A stretch of DNA of 64,000 nt from contig CM072810.1 of assembly GCA_037013495.1 (NCBI GenBank), forward strand, positions 69,727,449 to 69,791,448. Reading direction: 5' to 3'. Every line of letters starts with the position of its first letter. The first letter of the stretch is position 1. A program made the position numbers and the translations under genes. This stretch comes from Hippophae tibetana. Taxonomy: Eukaryota; Streptophyta; Magnoliopsida; Rosales; Elaeagnaceae. The notes under the pieces were generated by a model, which saw only the letters and a program-made list of their open reading frames with translations, made no database searches and was not told where the DNA came from. Below are positions 27,489 through 40,305 of the stretch, one piece after another.

Positions 27489-30400
27489 TAATGTTTTAGT
27501 CGCACCTATTCCGGGTTTTTTGCTTTTGGTTTTTTTAAATGCCACTACAAGAGCAATTGAGTTAATGTCCAAGAGTGTGTTTAAAAATATTCAAATGGTT
27601 TCAATATCCAAAAAATATTGTCTAGATCATACAAATATTCCCATGATCCTTCACAATTGACAGATTTTGAATATCAAATGGAAAGATTAATTTTGGAAGC
27701 AATTATTATTTTTTTATTGAATTATGGGCCTTTTATGTTTAACGATTTTGTTTGTATCGAATTGTGGAATTTAATTTGTCTTATTTATCATAAGCATTTT
27801 TATGCTTTTATTATTTACGGATGGATTAAGCACATATCACAACTAAATATCCCCACTAAGGTTGCATTACGTCTATGGTTTTGTTGCTTATATAAGAAAA
27901 CAATCACCATGTGATGGAGGAACAATTGGTATAATTAATGAAAATATATTTAGGAGGCTTTGTGCTTTTCTTCCATTTGTTCTAGATGGATTTCCAGGAT
28001 TCGAAACATCAAAGGTCGTGATCATTATTTTTTGGCATAAAAAAGATGGAGTTTTAGGGACTTATTGATGTTGTTTTCGTTTGTGGACTTCATTTCGTAC
28101 TTCTTTTATAAATCTTCGTCTCTTATTCTTGATCTTTATTTCTACGCTCAATAAATCTTTGTTCTTCATAAAAAAAATTGTAGGAAATAGATGATGGGTT
28201 CTACTGTTTATATTTTTAAAAAATAACATTTCATAAAACACATTTCGAACTTTACATGGCCATAACTTTTTAGTCGGGTGTCGAAGTTTTTATTATAATA
28301 TATCAAATCAAAGCTTGTAAAGATTCCTTTAATCAGAAAATCGCTTGTGTAAGAATATCATTTTTGAAATCAAATTCCACCATTTATATCACCTACTGAG
28401 AGTTTAATGTTTTAGTCGCACCTATTCCGTGTTTTTTGCTTTTGGTTTTTTTAAATGCCACTACAAGAGCAATTGAGTTAATGTCCAAGAGTGTGTTGAA
28501 AAATATTCAAATGTTCTCAATATCCAAAAAATATTGTCAAGATCATACAAATATTCCCATGATCCTTCACAATTGACAGATTGGGAATATGAAATGGAAA
28601 GATTAATTTTGCTTGCAATTATTTTTGTTTTATTTAATTATGGGCCTTTTATGTTTAGCGATTTTGTTTTGAACGGAATTGTGGAATGTAATTTGTCTTA
28701 TTTATCATAAGCATTTTTATGCTTTTATTATTTACGGATGGATTAAGCACATTTCACATCTAAAATCCCCACTAAGGTTGCATTACGTCTATGGTTTTGT
28801 TGCTTATATAAGAAAACAATCACCATGTGATGCAGGAATAATTGGTATAATTAATGAAAATATATTTAGGAATTTTTGTACTTTTCTTCCATTGGTTCTA
28901 GATGGATTTCCAGGATTCGAAACATCAAAGGTCGTGATCATAATTTTTTGGCATAAAAAAGAGGGAGTTTTGGGGACTTATTGATGTTTTTTTTGTTTGT
29001 GGACTTCATTTCGTACTTCTTTTATAAATCTTCGTCTCTTATTATTGATCTTTATTTCTACGCTCAATAAATCTTTGTTCTTCATAAAAAACATTGTAGG
29101 AAATAGAAGATGGGTTCTACTGTTTATAGTTTTAAAAAAGAACATTTCATATAACAGATTTCGAACTTTACATGGCCATAACTTTTTAGTCGGGTGTCGA
29201 AGTTTTTATTTTAATATATCAAATCCAAGCTTGTAAAGATTCCTTTAATCAGACCATCGCTTGTGTAAGAATATCATTTTTGAAATCAAATTCCACCATT
29301 TACATCACCTACTGAGAGTTTAATGTTTTAGTCGCACCTATTCCGTGTTTTTTGCTTTTGGTTTTTTTAAATGCCACTACAAGAGCAATTGAGTTAATTT
29401 CCAAGAGTGTGTTTAAAAATATTCAAATGGTTTCAATATCCAAAAAATATTGTCTAGATCATACAAATATTCCCATGATCCTTCACAATAGACAGATTTT
29501 GAATATCAACTGGAAAGATTAATTTTGCTTGCAATTATTTTTGTTTTATTTAATTATGGGCCTTTTATGTTTAGCGATTTTGTTTGTATCGAATTTTGGA
29601 ATGTAATTTGTCTTATTTATCATAAGCATTTTTATGCTTTTATTATTTACGGATGGATTAAGCATATATCACAACTAAATATCCCCACTAAGGTTGCATT
29701 AAGTCTATGTTTTTGTTGCTTATATAAGAAAACAATCACCATGTGATGGAGGAACAATTTTTATAATTAATGAAAATATATTTAGGAGGCTTTATGCTTT
29801 TCTTCCATTGGTTCTAGATGGATTTCCAGGATTCGAAACATCAAAGGTCGTGATCATTATTTTTTGGCATAAAAAAGATGGACTTTTAGGGACTTATTCA
29901 TGTAGTTTTCGTTTGTGGACTTCATTTCGTACTTCTTTTATAAATCTTCGTCTCTTATTCTTGATCTTTATTTCTACGCTCAATAAATCTTTGTTCTTCA
30001 TAAAAAACATTGTAGGAAATAGAAGATGGGTTCTACTGTTTATAGTGTTAAAAAAGAACATTTCATATAACAGATTTCGAACTTTACATGGCCATAACTT
30101 TTTAGTCGGGTGTCGAAGTTTTTATTTTAATATATCAAATCCAAGCTTGTAAAGATTCCTTTAATCAGACCATCGCTTGTGTAAGAATATCATTTTTGAA
30201 ATCAAATTCCACCATTTACATCACCTACTGAGAGTTTAATGTTTTAGTCGCACCTATTCCGTGTTTTTTGCTTTTGGTTTTTTTAAATGCCACTACAAGA
30301 GCAATTGAGTTAATGTCCAAGAGTGTGTTTAAAAATATTCAAATGTTCTCAATATCCAAAAGATATTGTCAAGATCATACAAATATTCCCATGATCCTTC

Positions 30401-32068
30401 ACAATTGACAGATTGGGAATATCAAATGGAAAGATTAATTTTGGAAGCAATTATTTTTGTTTTATTGAATTATGGGCCTTCTATGTTTATCGATTTTGTT
30501 TTGAACGGAATTGAGGAATTTAATTTGTCTTTTTAATCATAAGTATTTTTATGCTTTTATTATTTACGGATGGATTAAGCACATTTCACAACTAAAATCC
30601 TCACTAAGGTTGCATTACGTCTATGGTTTTGTTGCTTATATAAGAAAACAATCACCATGTGATGGAGGAACAATTGGTATAATTAATGAAAATATATTTA
30701 GGAAGCTTTGTGCTTTTCTTCCTTTGGTTCTAGATGGATTTCCAAGATTTGAAACATCAAAGGTCGTGATCATTATTTTTTGGCATAAAAAAGATGGAGT
30801 TTTAGGGACTTATTGATGTTGTTTTCGTTTGTGGACTTCATTTCGTACTTCTTTTATAAATCTTCGTCTCTTATTCTTGATCTTTATTTCTACGCTCAAT
30901 AAATCTTTGTTCTTCATAAAAAACATTGTAGGAAATAGAAGATGGGTTCTACTGTTTATAATTTTAAAAAAGATCATTTCATAAAACAGATTTCGAACTT
31001 TACATGGCCATAACTTTTTTGTCGGGTCTCGAAGTTTTTATTTTAATATATCAAATCAAATCTTGTAAAGATTCCTTTAATCAGACCATCGCTTGTGTAA
31101 GAATATCATTTTTGAAATCAAATTCCACCATTTACATCACCTACTGAGAGTTTAATGTTTTAGTCGCACCTATTCCGTGTTTTTTGCTTTTGGTTTTTTT
31201 AAATGCCACTACAAGAGCAATTGAGTTAATTTCCAAGAGTGTGTTTAAAAATATTCAAATGGTTTCAATATCCAAAAAATATTGTCTAGATCATACAAAT
31301 ATTCCCATGATCCTTCACAATAGACAGATTTTGAATATCAAATGGAAAGATTAATTTTGCTTGCAATTATTTTTGTTTTATTGAATTATGGGCCTTTTAT
31401 GTTTATCGATTTTGTTTGTATCGAATTGTGGAATGTAATTTGTCTTATTTATCATAAGCATTTTTATGCTTTTATTATTTACGGATGGATTAAGCATATA
31501 TCACAACTAAATATCCCCACTAAGGTTGCATTACGTCTATGGTTTTGTTGCTTATATAAGAAAACAAAAACCTTGTGATGGAGGAACAATTGGTATAATT
31601 AATGATAATATATTTTAGGAAGCTTTGTACTTTTCTTCCTTTGGTTCTAGATGGATTTCCAGGATTCGAAACATCATTGGTCGTGATCATTATTTTTTGG
31701 CATCAAAAGGATGGAGTTTTAGGGACTTATTGATGTTGTTTTTGTTTGTGGACTTCATTTCGTACTTCTTTTATAAATCTTCGTCTCTTATTCTTGATCT
31801 TTATTTCTACGCTCAATAAATCTTTGTTCTTCATAAAAAACATTGTAGGAAATAGAAGATGGGTTCTACTGTTTATAATTTTAAAAAAGAACATTTCATA
31901 AAACAGATTTCGAACTTTACATGGCCATAACTTTTTTGTCGGGTCTCGAAGTTTTTTTTTAATATATCAAATCAAAGCTTGTAAAGATTCCTTTAATCAG
32001 ACCATCGCTTGTGTAAGAATATCATTTTTGAAATCAAATTCCACCATTTACATCACCTACTGAGAGTT
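27489..32068. repeat. Mosaic monomers M31-M35
   Basis: Five copies of 916 bp that mix class markers. M31 (27489) has A' ends but TTTTGGAAGC. M32 (28405) is A with TTTTGAACGG and ACTAAAATCCCC. M33 (29321) is A' with a C-like right end. M34 (30237) carries B markers only between about 30440 and 30520, inside an A/C background. M35 (31153) is A' up to about 31500 and B-like to about 31740 (CAAAAACCTTG, GATAATATATTTTAGG), then A again. The short tracts look like gene conversion as much as crossing-over. Confidence 0.8.
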
Positions 32069-35000
32069 TAATGTTTTAGTCGCACCTATTCCGTGTTTTT
32101 TGCTTTTGGTTTTTTTAAATGCCACTACAAGAGCAATTGAGTTAATTTCCAAGAGTGTGTTTAAAAATATTCAAATGGTTTCAATATCCAAAAAATATTG
32201 TCTAGATCATACAAATATTCCCATGATCCTTCACAATAGACAGATTTTGAATATCAAATGGAAAGATTAATTTTGCTTGCAATTATTTTTGTTTTATTTA
32301 ATTATGGGCCTTTTATGTTTAGCGATTTTGTTTGTATCGAATTGTGGAATGTAATTTGTCTTATTTATCATAAGCATTTTTATGCTTTTATTATTTACGG
32401 ATGGATTAAGCATATATCACAACTAAATATCCCCACTAAGGTTGCATTACGTCTATGGTTTTGTTGCTTATATAAGAAAACAAAAACCTTGTGATGGAGG
32501 AACAATTGGTATAATTAATGATAATATATTTTAGGAAGCTTTGTACTTTTCTTCCTTTGGTTCTAGATGGATTTCCAGGATTCGAAACATCATTGGTCGT
32601 GATCATTATTTTTTGGCATCAAAAGGATGGAGTTTTAGGGACTTATTGATGTTGTTTTTGTTTGTGGACTTCATTTCGTAGTTCCCTTTTCAATCTTCAT
32701 CTCTTATTCTTGATCTTTATTTCTACGCTCAATAAATCTTTGTTCTTCATAAAAAATATTGTAAGAAATAGAAGATGGGTTCTACTGTTTATAGTATTAA
32801 AAAAGAACATTTCATAAAACAGATTCCGAACTTTATATGGCCATAACTTTTTAGTCGGGTGTCGAAGCTTTTATTATAATATATCAAATCAAAGCTTGTA
32901 AAGATTCCTTTAATCAGAGCATCGCATGCGTAAGAATATTATTTTTTGAAATCAAATTCCACCATTTATATCACCTACCGAGAGTTTAAAGTTTTCATCG
33001 CACCTATTCCGTATTTTTTGCTATCGTTTTTTTTAAATGCCACTACAAGAGCGATTGAGTTAATGTCCAAGAGTGTGTTTAAAAATATTCAAATGTTCTC
33101 AATATCCAAAAAATATTGTCAAGATCATACAAATATTCCCAAGATCCTTCACAATTGACAGATTGGAAATATGAAATGGAAAGATTAATTTTGCTTGCAA
33201 TTATTTTTGTTTTATTTAATTATGGGCCTTTTATGTTTATCGATTTTGTTTGTACGGAATTGTGGAATCTAATTTTTCTTTTTAATCATTAGTATTTTTA
33301 TGCTTTTATTATTTACGGATGGATTAAGCACATTTCACAACTAAAATCCCCACTAAGGTTGCATTACGTCTATGGTTTTGTTGCTTATATAAGAAAACAA
33401 TCACCATGTGATGGAGGAACAATTGGTATAATTAATGAAAATATATTTAGGAAGCTTTGTACTTTTCTTCCATTGGTTCTAGATGGATATCCAGGTTTCG
33501 AAACATCAAAGTTCGTGATCATTATTTTTTGGCATAAAAAAGATGGAGTTTTAGGGACATATTGATGTTGTTTTCGTTTGTGGACATCATTTCGTACTTC
33601 TTTTATAAATCTTCGTCTCTTATTCTTGATCTTTATTTCTACGCTCAATAAATCTTTGTTCTTCATAAAAAACATTGTAGGAAATAGAAGACGGGTTCTA
33701 CTGTTTATAGTTTTAAAAAAGAACATTTCATAAAACAGATTTTGAACTTTACATGGCCATAACTTTTTAGTCGGGTGTCGAAGTTTTTATTTTAATATAT
33801 CAAATCAAAGCTTGTAAAGATTCCTTTAATCAGACCATCGCTTGTGTAAGAATATCATTTTTGAAATCAAATTCCACCATTTACATCACCTACTGAGAGT
33901 TTAATGTTTTAGTCGCACCTATTCCGTGTTTTTTGCTTTTGGTTTTTTTAAATGCCACTACAAGAGCAATTGAGTTAATGTCCAAGAGTGTGTTTAAAAA
34001 TATTCAAATGTTCTCAATATCCAAAAGATATTGTCAAGATCATACAAATATTCCCATGATCCTTCACAATTGACAGATTGGGAATATCAAATGGAAAGAT
34101 TAATTTTGCTTGCAATTATTTTTGTTTTATTTAATTATGGGCCTTTTATGTTTAGCGATTTTGTTTGTATCGAATTGTGGAATGTAATTTGTCTTTTTAA
34201 TCATAAGTATTTTTATGCTTTTATTATTTAGGGATGGATTAAGCACATTTCACAACTAAATATCCCCACTAAGGTTGCATTACGTCTATGGTTTTGTTGC
34301 TTATATAAGAAAACAATCACCATGTGATGGAGGAACAATTGGTATAATTAATGAAAATATATTTAGGAGGCTTTATGCTTTTCTTCCATTGGTTCTAGAT
34401 GGATTTCCAGGATTCGAAACATCAAAGGTCGTGATCATTATTTTTTGGCATAAAAAAGATGGACTTTTAGGGACTTATTCATGTAGTTTTCGTTTGTGGA
34501 CTTCATTTCGTACTTCTTTTATAAATCTTCGTCTCTTATTCTTGATCTTTATTTCTACGCTCAATAAATCTTTGTTCTTCATAAAATAAATTGTAGGAAA
34601 TAGAAGATGGGTTCTACTGTTTATAGTTTTAAAAAAGAACATTTCATAAAACAGATTTCGAACTTTACATGGCCATAACTTTTTAGTCGGGTGTCGAAGT
34701 TTTTATTATAATATATCAAATCAAAGCTTGTAAAGATTCCTTTAATCAGACCATCGCTTGTGTAAGAATATCATTTTTGAAATCAAATTCCAGCATTTAC
34801 TTCACCTACTGAGAGTTTAAAGTTTTAGTCGCACCTATTCCGTGTTTTTTGCTTTTGGTTTTTTTAAATGCCACTACAAGAGCAATTGAGTTAATGTCCA
34901 AGAGTGTGTTTAAAAATATTCAAATGTTCTCAATATCCAAAAAATATTGTCTAGATCATAAAAATATTCCCATGATCCTTCACAATTGACAGATTGGGAA

Positions 35001-38000
35001 TATCAAATGGAAAGATTAATTTTGGAAGCAATTATTTTTGTTTTATTGAATTATGGGCCTTCTATGTTTATCGATTTTGTTTTGAACGGAATTGTATAAT
35101 TTAATTTGTCTTTTTAATCATAAGTATTTTTATGCTTTTATTATTTACGGATGGATTAAGCACATTTCACAACTAAAATCCTCACTAAGGTTGCATTACG
35201 TCTATGGTTTTGTTGCTTATATAAGAAAACAATCACCATGTGATGGAGGAACAATTGGTATAATTAATGAAAATATATTTAGGAAGCTTTGTGCTTTTCT
35301 TCCTTTGGTTCTAGATGGATTTCCAAGATTTGAAACATCAAAGGTCGTGATCATTATTTTTTGGCATAAAAAAGATGGAGTTTTAGGGACTTATTGATGT
35401 TGTTTTCGTTTGTGGACTTCATTTCGTACTTCTTTTATAAATCTTCGTCTCTTATTCTTGATCTTTATTTCTACGCTCAATAAATTTTTGTTCTTCATAA
35501 AAAACATTGTAGGAAATAGAAGATGGGTTCTACTGTTTATAGTTTTAAAAAAGAACATTTCATAAAACAGATTTCGAACTTTACATGGCCATAACTTTTT
35601 TGTCGGGTCTCGAAGTTTTTATTTTAATATATCAAATCAAAGCTTGTAAAGATTCCTTTAATCAGACCATCGCTTGTGTAAGAATATCATTTTTGAAATC
35701 AAATTCCACCATTTACATCACCTACTGAGAGTTTAATGTTTTAGTCGCACCTATTCCGTGTTTTTTGCTTTTGGTTTTTTTAAATGCCACTACAAGAGCA
35801 ATTGAGTTAATTTCCAAGAGTGTGTTTAAAAATATTCAAATGCTTTCAATATCCAAAAAATATTGTCTAGATCATACAAATATTCCCATGATCCTTCACA
35901 ATAGACAGATTTTGAATATCAAATGGAAAGATTAATTTTGCTTGCAATTATTTTTGTTTTATTTAATTATGGGCCTTTTATGTTTAGCGATTTTGTTTGT
36001 ATCGAATTGTGGAATGTAATTTGTCTTATTTATCATAAGCATTTTTATGCTTTTATTATTTACGGATGGATTAAGCATATATCACAACTAAATATCCCCA
36101 CTAAGGTTGCATTACGTCTATGGTTTTGTTGCTTATATAAGAAAACAAAAACCCTGTGATGGAGGAACAATTGGTATAATTAATGATAATATATTTTAGG
36201 AAGCTTTGTACTTTTCTTCCTTTGGTTCTAGATGGATTTCTAGGATTCGAAACATCATTGGTCGTGATCATTATTTTTTGGCATCAAAAGGATGGAGTTT
36301 TAGGGACTTATTGATGTTGTTTTTGTTTGTGGACTTCATTTCGTAGTTCCTTTTTCAATCTTCATCTCTTATTCTTGATCTTTATTTCTACGCTCAATAA
36401 ATCTTTGTTCTTCATAAAAAATATTGTAGGAAATAGAAGATGGGTTCTACTGTTTATAGTATTAAAAAAGAACATTTCATAAAACAGATTCCGAACTTTA
36501 TATGGCCATAACTTTTTAGTCGGGTGTCGAAGCTTTTATTATAATATATCAAATCAAAGCTTGTAAAGATTCCTTTAATCGGAGCATCGCATGCGTAAGA
36601 ATATTATTTTTTGAAATCAAATTCCACCATTTATATCACCTACCGAGAGTTTAAAGTTTTCGTCGCACCTATTCCGTATTCTTTGCTATCGTTTTTTTTA
36701 AATGCCACTACAAGAGCGATTGAGTTAATGTCCAAGAGTGTGTTTAAAAATATTCAAATGTTCTCAATATCCAAAAAATATTGTCAAGATCATACAAATA
36801 TTCCCAAGATCCTTCACAATTGACAGATTGGAAATATGAAATGGAAAGATTAATTTTGCTTGCAATTATTTTTGTTTTATTTAATTATGGGCCTTTTATG
36901 TTTATCGATTTTGTTTGTACGGAATTGTGGAATCTAATTTTTCTTTTTAAGCATTAGTATTTTTATGCTTTTATTATTTACGGATGGATTAAGCACATTT
37001 CACAACTAAAATCCCCACTAAGGTTGCATTACGTCTATGGTTTTGTTGCTTATATAAGAAAACAATCACCATGTGATGGAGGAACAATTGGTATAATTAA
37101 TGAAAATATATTTAGGAAGCTTTGTACTTTTCTTCCATTGGTTCTAGATGGATTTCCCGGTTTCGAAACATCAAAGTTCGTGATCATTATTTTTTGGCAT
37201 AAAAAAGATGGAGTTTTAGGGACATATTGATGTTGTTTTCGTTTGTGGACATCATTTCGTACTTCTTTTATAAATCTTCGTCTCTTATTCTTGATCTTTA
37301 TTTCTATGCTCAATAAATCATTGTTCTTCATAAAAAACATTGTAGGAAATAGAAGACGGGTTCTACTGTTTATAGTTTTAAAAAAGAACATTTCATAAAA
37401 CAGATTTTGAACTTTACATGGCCATAACTTTTTAGTCGGGTGTCGAAGTTTTTATTTTAATATATCAAATCAAAGCTTGTAAAGATTCCTTTAATCAGAC
37501 CATCGCTTGTGTAAGAATATCATTTTTGAAATCAAATTCCACCATTTACATCACCTACTGAGAGTTTAATGTTTTAGTCGCACCTATTCCGTGTTTTTTG
37601 CTTTTGGTTTTTTTAAATGCCACTACAAGAGCAATTGAGTTAATGTCCAAGAGTGTGTTTAAAAATATTCAAATGTTCTCAATATCCAAAAGATATTGTC
37701 AAGATCGTACAAATATTCCCATGATCCTTCACAATTGACAGATTGGGAATATCAAATGGAAAGATTAATTTTGCTTGCAATTATTTTTGTTTTATTTAAT
37801 TATGGGCCTTTTATGTTTAGCGATTTTGTTTGTATCGAATTGTGGAATGTAATTTGTCTTTTTAATCATAAGTATTTTTATGCTTTTATTATTTAGGGAT
37901 GGATTAAGCACATTTCACAACTAAATATCCCCACTAAGGTTGCATTACGTCTATGGTTTTGTTGCTTATATAAGAAAACAATCACCATGTGATGGAGGAA

Positions 38001-40305
38001 CAATTGGTATAATTAATGAAAATATATTTAGGAGGCTTTATGCTTTTCTTCCATTGGTTCTAGATGGATTTCCAGGATTCGAAACATCAAAGGTCGTGAT
38101 CATTATTTTTTGGCATAAAAAAGATGGACTTTTAGGGACTTATTCATGTAGTTTTCGTTTGTGGACTTCATTTCGTAAATCTTCGTCTCTTATTCTTGAT
38201 CTTTATTTCTACGCTCAATAAATCTTTGTTCTTCATAAAATAAATTGTAGGAAATAGAAGATGGGTTCTACTGTTTATAGTTTTAAAAAAGAACATTTCA
38301 TATAACAGATTTCGAACTTTACATGGCCATAACGTTTTAGTCGGGTGTCGAAGTTTTTATTATAATATATCAAATCAAAGCTTGTAAAGATTCCTTTAAT
38401 CAGACCATCGCTTGTGTAAGAATATCATTTTTGAAATCAAATTCCACCATTTACATCACCTACTGAGAGTTTAATGTTTTAGTCGCACCTATTCCGTGTT
38501 TTTTGCTTTTGGTTTTTTTAAATGCCACTACAAGAGCAATTGAGTTAATGACCAAGAGTGTGTTAAAAAATATTCAAATGTTCTCAATATCCAAAAGATA
38601 TTGTCAAGATCATACAAATATTCCCATGATCCTTCACAATTGACAGATTGGGAATATCAAATGGAAAGATTAATTTTGCTTGCAATTATTTTTGTTTTAT
38701 TTAATTATGGGCCTTTTATGTTTAGCGATTTTGTTTGTATCGAATTGTGGAATGTAATTTGTCTTATTTATCATAAGCATTTTTATGCTTTTATTATTTA
38801 CGGATGGATTAAGCATATATCACAACTAAATATCCCCACTAAGGTTGCATTACGTCTATGGTTTTGTTGCTTATATAAGAAAACAATCACCATGTGATGG
38901 AGGAACAATTGGTATAATTAATGAAAATATATTTAGGAGGCTTTGTGCTTTTCTTCCATTGGTTATAGATGGATTTCCAGGATTTGAAACATCAAAGGTC
39001 GTGATCATTATTTTTTGGCATAAAAAAGATGGAGTTTTAGGGACTTATTGATGTTGTTTTCGTTTGTGGACTTCATTTCGTACTTCTTTTATAAATCTTC
39101 GTCTCTTATTCTTGATCTTTATTTCTACGCTCAATAAATCTTTGTTCTTCATAAAAAACATTGTAGGAAATAGAAGACGGGTTCTACTGTTTATATTTTA
39201 AAAAAATAACATTTCATAAAACACATTTCGAACTTTACATGGCCATAACTTTTCAGTCGGGTGTCGAAGTTTTTATTATAATATATCAAATCAAAGCTTG
39301 TAAAGATTCCTTTAATCAGAAAATCGCTTGTGTAAGAATATCATTTTTGAAATCAAATTCCACCATTTACGTCACCACTGAGAGTTTAAAGTTTTAGTCG
39401 CACCTATTCCGTGTTTTTTGCTTTTGGTTTTTTTAAATGCCACTACAAGAGCAATTGAGTTAATGTCCAATAGTGTGTTTAAAAATATTCAAATGTTCTC
39501 AATATCCAAAAAATATTGTCTAGATCATAAAAATATTCCCATGATCCTTCACAATTGACAGATTGGGAATATCAAATGGAAAGATTAATTTTGGAAGCAA
39601 TTATTTTTGTTTTATTGAATTATGGGCCTTCTATGTTTAGCGATTTTGTTTTGAACGGAATTGTGGAATTTAATTTGTCTTATTTATCATAAGTATTTTT
39701 ATGCTTTTATTATTTACGGATGGATTAAGCACATATCACAACTAAATATCCCCACTAAGGTTGCATTACGTCTATGGTTTTGTTGCTTATATAAGAAAAC
39801 AAAAACCTTGTGATGGAGGAAAAATTGGTATAATTAATGATAATATATTTTAGGAAGCTTTGTACTTTTCTTCCTTTGGTTCTAGATGGATTTCCAAGAT
39901 TCGAAACATCATTGGTCGTGATCATTATTTTTTGGCATCAAAAGGATGGAGTTTTAGGGACTTATTGATGTTGTTTTTGTTTGTGGACTTCATTTCGTAG
40001 TTCCTTTTTCAATCTTCATCTCTTATTCTTGATCTTTATTTCTACGCTCAATAAATCTTTGTTCTTCATAAAAAATATTGTAGGAAATAGAAGATGGGTT
40101 CTACTGTTTATAGTATTAAAAAAGAACATTTCATAAAACAGATTCCGAACTTTATATGGCCATAACTTTTTAGTCGGGTGTCGAAGCTTTTATTATAATA
40201 TATCAAATCAAAGCTTGTAAAGATTCCTTTAATCAGGGCATCGCATGCGTAAGAATATTATTTTTTGAAATCAAATTCCACCATTTACATCACCTACCGA
40301 GAGTT
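32069..40305. repeat. Four-monomer higher-order repeat, 3665-bp shift
   Basis: M36-M38 match M40-M42 at an offset of 3665 bp: 32069 with 35734 (A' left half, B right half), 32987 with 36652 (C, both with CCCAAGATCCTTC and GGTTTCGAAAC), and 33902 with 37567 (A, both with TATTTAGGGATGG). M39 (34818) instead resembles M34 (30237) at 4581 bp. M43 (38472) is A' and M44 (39387) is B. The register therefore breaks at both ends. M42 carries an 11-bp deletion. Confidence 0.85.
37567..38471. repeat. 905-bp monomer with 11-bp deletion (M42)
   Basis: The usual CGTACTTCTTTTATAAATC reads CGTAAATC at about 38174-38181, which removes 11 bp. The same junction occurs in M47 (42137-43041) and nowhere else in the window. 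Both copies also share TATTTAGGGATGG and the TTATTCATG reading, so they are copies of one ancestor 4570 bp apart. Confidence 0.9.
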
